Below are positions 61,946-64,000 of a stretch of 64,000 bases of DNA, in pieces. Numbering within the stretch: the first letter of the stretch is position 1; every line of letters starts with the position of its first letter. This DNA comes from Ramlibacter cellulosilyticus. Lineage in GTDB: Bacteria; Pseudomonadota; Gammaproteobacteria; Burkholderiales; Burkholderiaceae_C. Under the pieces are notes generated by a model. The model was not told where the DNA came from and ran no database searches. It saw only the letters and a list, made by a program, of their open reading frames with translations. Position numbers and translations under genes: made by a program. The stretch lies in NCBI RefSeq assembly GCF_014297465.1, contig NZ_JACORT010000001.1, positions 248,001 through 312,000 of the forward strand, given 5' to 3'.

Positions 61946-64000
61946 GGCGCCGCTCCCTGCAGCGCGTCGGCCTCCTTGGCCCGCCGCTGCGCCGGCGGCA
62001 GCGGCGCGAACCAGCCGACCACCAGCATCAGCACGCCGACGCCGATGAAGCTCACGATGCGCTCGCTGCCGCCGCGGTTGGACAGGTCGATCACGAACAG
62101 CTTCAGCACGGTCAGGGCGAGCAGCCCGGCGCCCAGCATCCACGGCAGGCGCTGCCCGCGCCGGTGCGCGGCCACCATCAGCACCACGGCGATCAGCGTC
62201 CACAGGATCGAGTAGCCCGCCTGCACGAGGAAGGAGTCGAACAGCGCGGGACCGTTCCAGGCCACGCCGCCGAAATGGTGGGCCACGCGCAGCCACACGG
62301 TGTTGAGGGCGACGAAGCCGATGCCGGCGAGCACCGCGGGCACCTCCACGCCGCGCAGCACGCCCGGCAGCGGGACGACGCCCGCGCGCAGCTTCTGCAG
62401 CCACAGCGCGCAGACCAGCAGCGCGATGGCAACCGCCAGGTCGGTCGGGTTCAGCAGGGGCACGTAAGGCAGCGGCCGCGCCTCGCCGCTGGACAGCACG
62501 GCCACGACCAGGGCACCAGCCGCGAGGGCGGCGGCCAGCGGCGCCGCGGCACGCACCGCGTAGGCCGCCAGGAAGCGGTCCAGCGGCCAGCGCGCGGCCG
62601 CACCTTGCAGCGCTCGGCGGCACGCGACCACGAGCGCCAGCAGCACGAGGCTGCCCGCCGCGAGCAGCACGACGCTCGCCCATGCGGTGCGCCACAGCTC
62701 GGCCCGGTCGATCGCGAACACGAGCACGTTGCCCGCCAGCAGTACCAGCAGCCACACGCCGCCGGCGTGCACCCATGGCCACCACGCGCTCGGGCGGCCG
62801 GCATCCAGCCGGCGCAGCATGACGGCGTGCACGAGCAGCACGACGGGCCATGCGATCCAGCCGAGGCCTTCGAACACGTGGTTCTGGTGCGCCATGCCGA
62901 TGAAGGCCGCATACAGCATCACGGGCACCGCGAACCACGCGGGCGTCGCCGCGATGGTCCAGGGTCGCGCGCGGCCCGGCAGCGCGAGGCGGTGCAGCAC
63001 GAACGCGCTGAGCACCCAGCCCGCGGCGCGCAGCAGCTCGCGCTGGCCGAGCCCCAGGTTCGCCACGGGGTAGCCTTGCGCGTTCGTCGTCGTGCGCCCG
63101 ATCTCCACGCCCAGCGCCACCATCCACCACGCGAAGCCGATCCAGAACAGCACCGGGGAGAGGCCCGCGTCCACCTCGCGGAAGGTCCTCGCGCCCCAGC
63201 CTTCGCCGGCGGCGCGCATGGGCTCGCGCGACCACCACGCGATCGCGAGGGCCGACCCTGCGAGCATCGCCGCGCCCAGGAACGCCGGATTGGCGATGGG
63301 CCACGCGCCGGCTGCGTCCGCGCGCCAGCCCGCGTCCAGGTACAGCAGGGCCGCCAGGCCTTGCAGCAGCAGGCCGAAGGCGCAGGCGAGCCAGCGCCCC
63401 TGGCGGCGCGCCATCCAGTACACCGCCGCGCCTTCCACGGCCCAGGCGGCCGAGGTCCAGCGGTTGTCCACCGCGAGCGGCACCGCCAGCGTGACGAAGC
63501 CGAGCGCGAGCGCCGCGAAGCATTCGGCCAGCCAGCGCTGCACCGTGCCTTCGCCGGTGCGCCGCGCGAGCAGCCACCAGCCGAGCGCCGCATACACGGC
63601 GCCCAGCGCGAGCGAGGAGAAGGCGGTGGCGTACGGGATGTCGCGCACCAGCGCTGCCTGCAGCGCCATCGTCACGATCGCGTTGCCGAACACCAGCGTC
63701 GCGTCGACGGCGCGCTTCGCGGACTGGCCATGCCGCAGCGCGTAGAACAGCGCGGCCAGCAGGTACAGCACGAAGAAGGCGACCAGGAAGGGCTCGGTGC
63801 TCGCGAACTGCTCCGGCCGGTAGCGCAGCACCCCCCAGAGCGTCGCCACGCCGAAGGTCGCGAAGAAGCCCAGCAGGTTCAGCGCGCGCCAGGCGCGCAG
63901 CCACGCGATCACGACGATCGCCACGCCGAGCAGCAGGTAGTAGCCGAACAGGCCGACGTGGTTGCCCTGCCCGGTGGAGACCAGCACCGGCGCCGCGAAG
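61942..64000 (-). CDS. DUF2339-family large membrane protein, 5' end beyond window
   Basis: Polytopic membrane protein; the first part of the gene is outside the window, at least 686 codons are present. About twenty hydrophobic stretches can be seen (for example YYLLLGVAIVVIAWLRAWRA near the window edge and VSFIGVGVLMLVVGWFAPLP at the C-terminus), separated by short loops, as in DUF2339. The C-terminal tail QRRAKEADAL is charged. Paired with the DUF3999 gene through a four-base overlap. Function unknown, perhaps envelope-related. Confidence 0.85.
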   Translation of the reverse strand, partial: FAAPVLVSTGQGNHVGLFGYYLLLGVAIVVIAWLRAWRALNLLGFFATFGVATLWGVLRYRPEQFASTEPFLVAFFVLYLLAALFYALRHGQSAKRAVDATLVFGNAIVTMALQAALVRDIPYATAFSSLALGAVYAALGWWLLARRTGEGTVQRWLAECFAALALGFVTLAVPLAVDNRWTSAAWAVEGAAVYWMARRQGRWLACAFGLLLQGLAALLYLDAGWRADAAGAWPIANPAFLGAAMLAGSALAIAWWSREPMRAAGEGWGARTFREVDAGLSPVLFWIGFAWWMVALGVEIGRTTTNAQGYPVANLGLGQRELLRAAGWVLSAFVLHRLALPGRARPWTIAATPAWFAVPVMLYAAFIGMAHQNHVFEGLGWIAWPVVLLVHAVMLRRLDAGRPSAWWPWVHAGGVWLLVLLAGNVLVFAIDRAELWRTAWASVVLLAAGSLVLLALVVACRRALQGAAARWPLDRFLAAYAVRAAAPLAAALAAGALVVAVLSSGEARPLPYVPLLNPTDLAVAIALLVCALWLQKLRAGVVPLPGVLRGVEVPAVLAGIGFVALNTVWLRVAHHFGGVAWNGPALFDSFLVQAGYSILWTLIAVVLMVAAHRRGQRLPWMLGAGLLALTVLKLFVIDLSNRGGSERIVSFIGVGVLMLVVGWFAPLPPAQRRAKEADALQGAAP

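Overview
The window is very GC-rich, densely coded DNA (no stretch over about 260 bases lacks a gene) from a heterotrophic betaproteobacterium, most likely Burkholderiales/Comamonadaceae (Ramlibacter- or Variovorax-like). The grounds are the codon and GC style, five Bug-type tripartite tricarboxylate receptors with no cognate membrane subunits nearby, two TRAP transporters, membrane-bound urate oxidase PuuD, and a family-typical set of dispersed intergenic repeats. No tRNA, rRNA, insertion sequence, prophage or CRISPR array was seen. Placement is inferred from content, not from a marker gene.

Layout. 1-4.2 kb: a truncated phytanoyl-CoA dioxygenase, a CHRD lipoprotein, a Sel1-repeat protein and a large metallo-beta-lactamase-fold lipoprotein. 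4.3-22.2 kb: an oxidative hexuronate/aldarate catabolic island. It holds a LacI regulator, a ten-gene minus-strand run (three Bug receptors, galactarate dehydratase, tartronate semialdehyde reductase, HpcH/HpaI aldolase, a semialdehyde dehydrogenase, glucarate dehydratase, KdgD, a GntR regulator) and a divergent plus-strand operon (uronate dehydrogenase, TRAP DctP-DctQ-DctM, a 2-hydroxyacid dehydrogenase, an SMP-30 lactonase). 22.4-28.5 kb: an NCS1 permease broken by an in-frame stop, a LysE exporter, a WYL regulator, a zinc-ribbon protein, a MYG1-like protein and an NCS2 purine permease. 28.5-36.5 kb: a purine/ureide operon set (M20 hydrolase, UraD-AllC fusion, PuuE, GntR regulator, HIU hydrolase, XdhC, PuuD). 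37.0-42.7 kb: glycerate kinase, LysR, tartrate dehydrogenase and a Bug receptor, with a TIR-like-domain protein lying between LysR and the tartrate dehydrogenase. 42.8-52.5 kb: an isochorismatase-fold hydrolase, a thioesterase, a TRAP transporter, a Bug receptor, a cupin and a two-subunit indolepyruvate oxidoreductase. 52.7-64 kb: a sorbosone-dehydrogenase-like protein with a dihaem cytochrome, LysR and XRE regulators, alpha/beta hydrolases, a hydrolase-glycosyltransferase fusion and a DUF3999/DUF2339 pair running off the end.

How the genes work together. Uronates enter by TRAP, are oxidised by Udh, opened by the lactonase, dehydrated by GudD or GarD, and the keto-deoxyglucarate goes either through KdgD and the semialdehyde dehydrogenase to 2-oxoglutarate, or through the aldolase and GarR to glycerate. 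Glycerate, also the product of the tartrate dehydrogenase, can be phosphorylated by the type-2 glycerate kinase at 37 kb. Purines enter by the NCS2 permease; urate is taken by PuuD, HIU hydrolase, UraD, PuuE and AllC to ureidoglycine/ureidoglycolate. A perfect palindrome occurs both between the GntR regulator and the HIU hydrolase gene and upstream of puuD, and probably marks the GntR operator. Xanthine dehydrogenase itself and a classical ureidoglycolate enzyme are not in the window.

Most noteworthy: a protein at 39.4-40.5 kb that looks like a TIR-like (PF10137-type) nucleotide-binding protein with a hugely expanded proline-threonine-alanine linker; an alpha/beta-hydrolase-glycosyltransferase fusion; and two operator palindromes that tie separate operons together.
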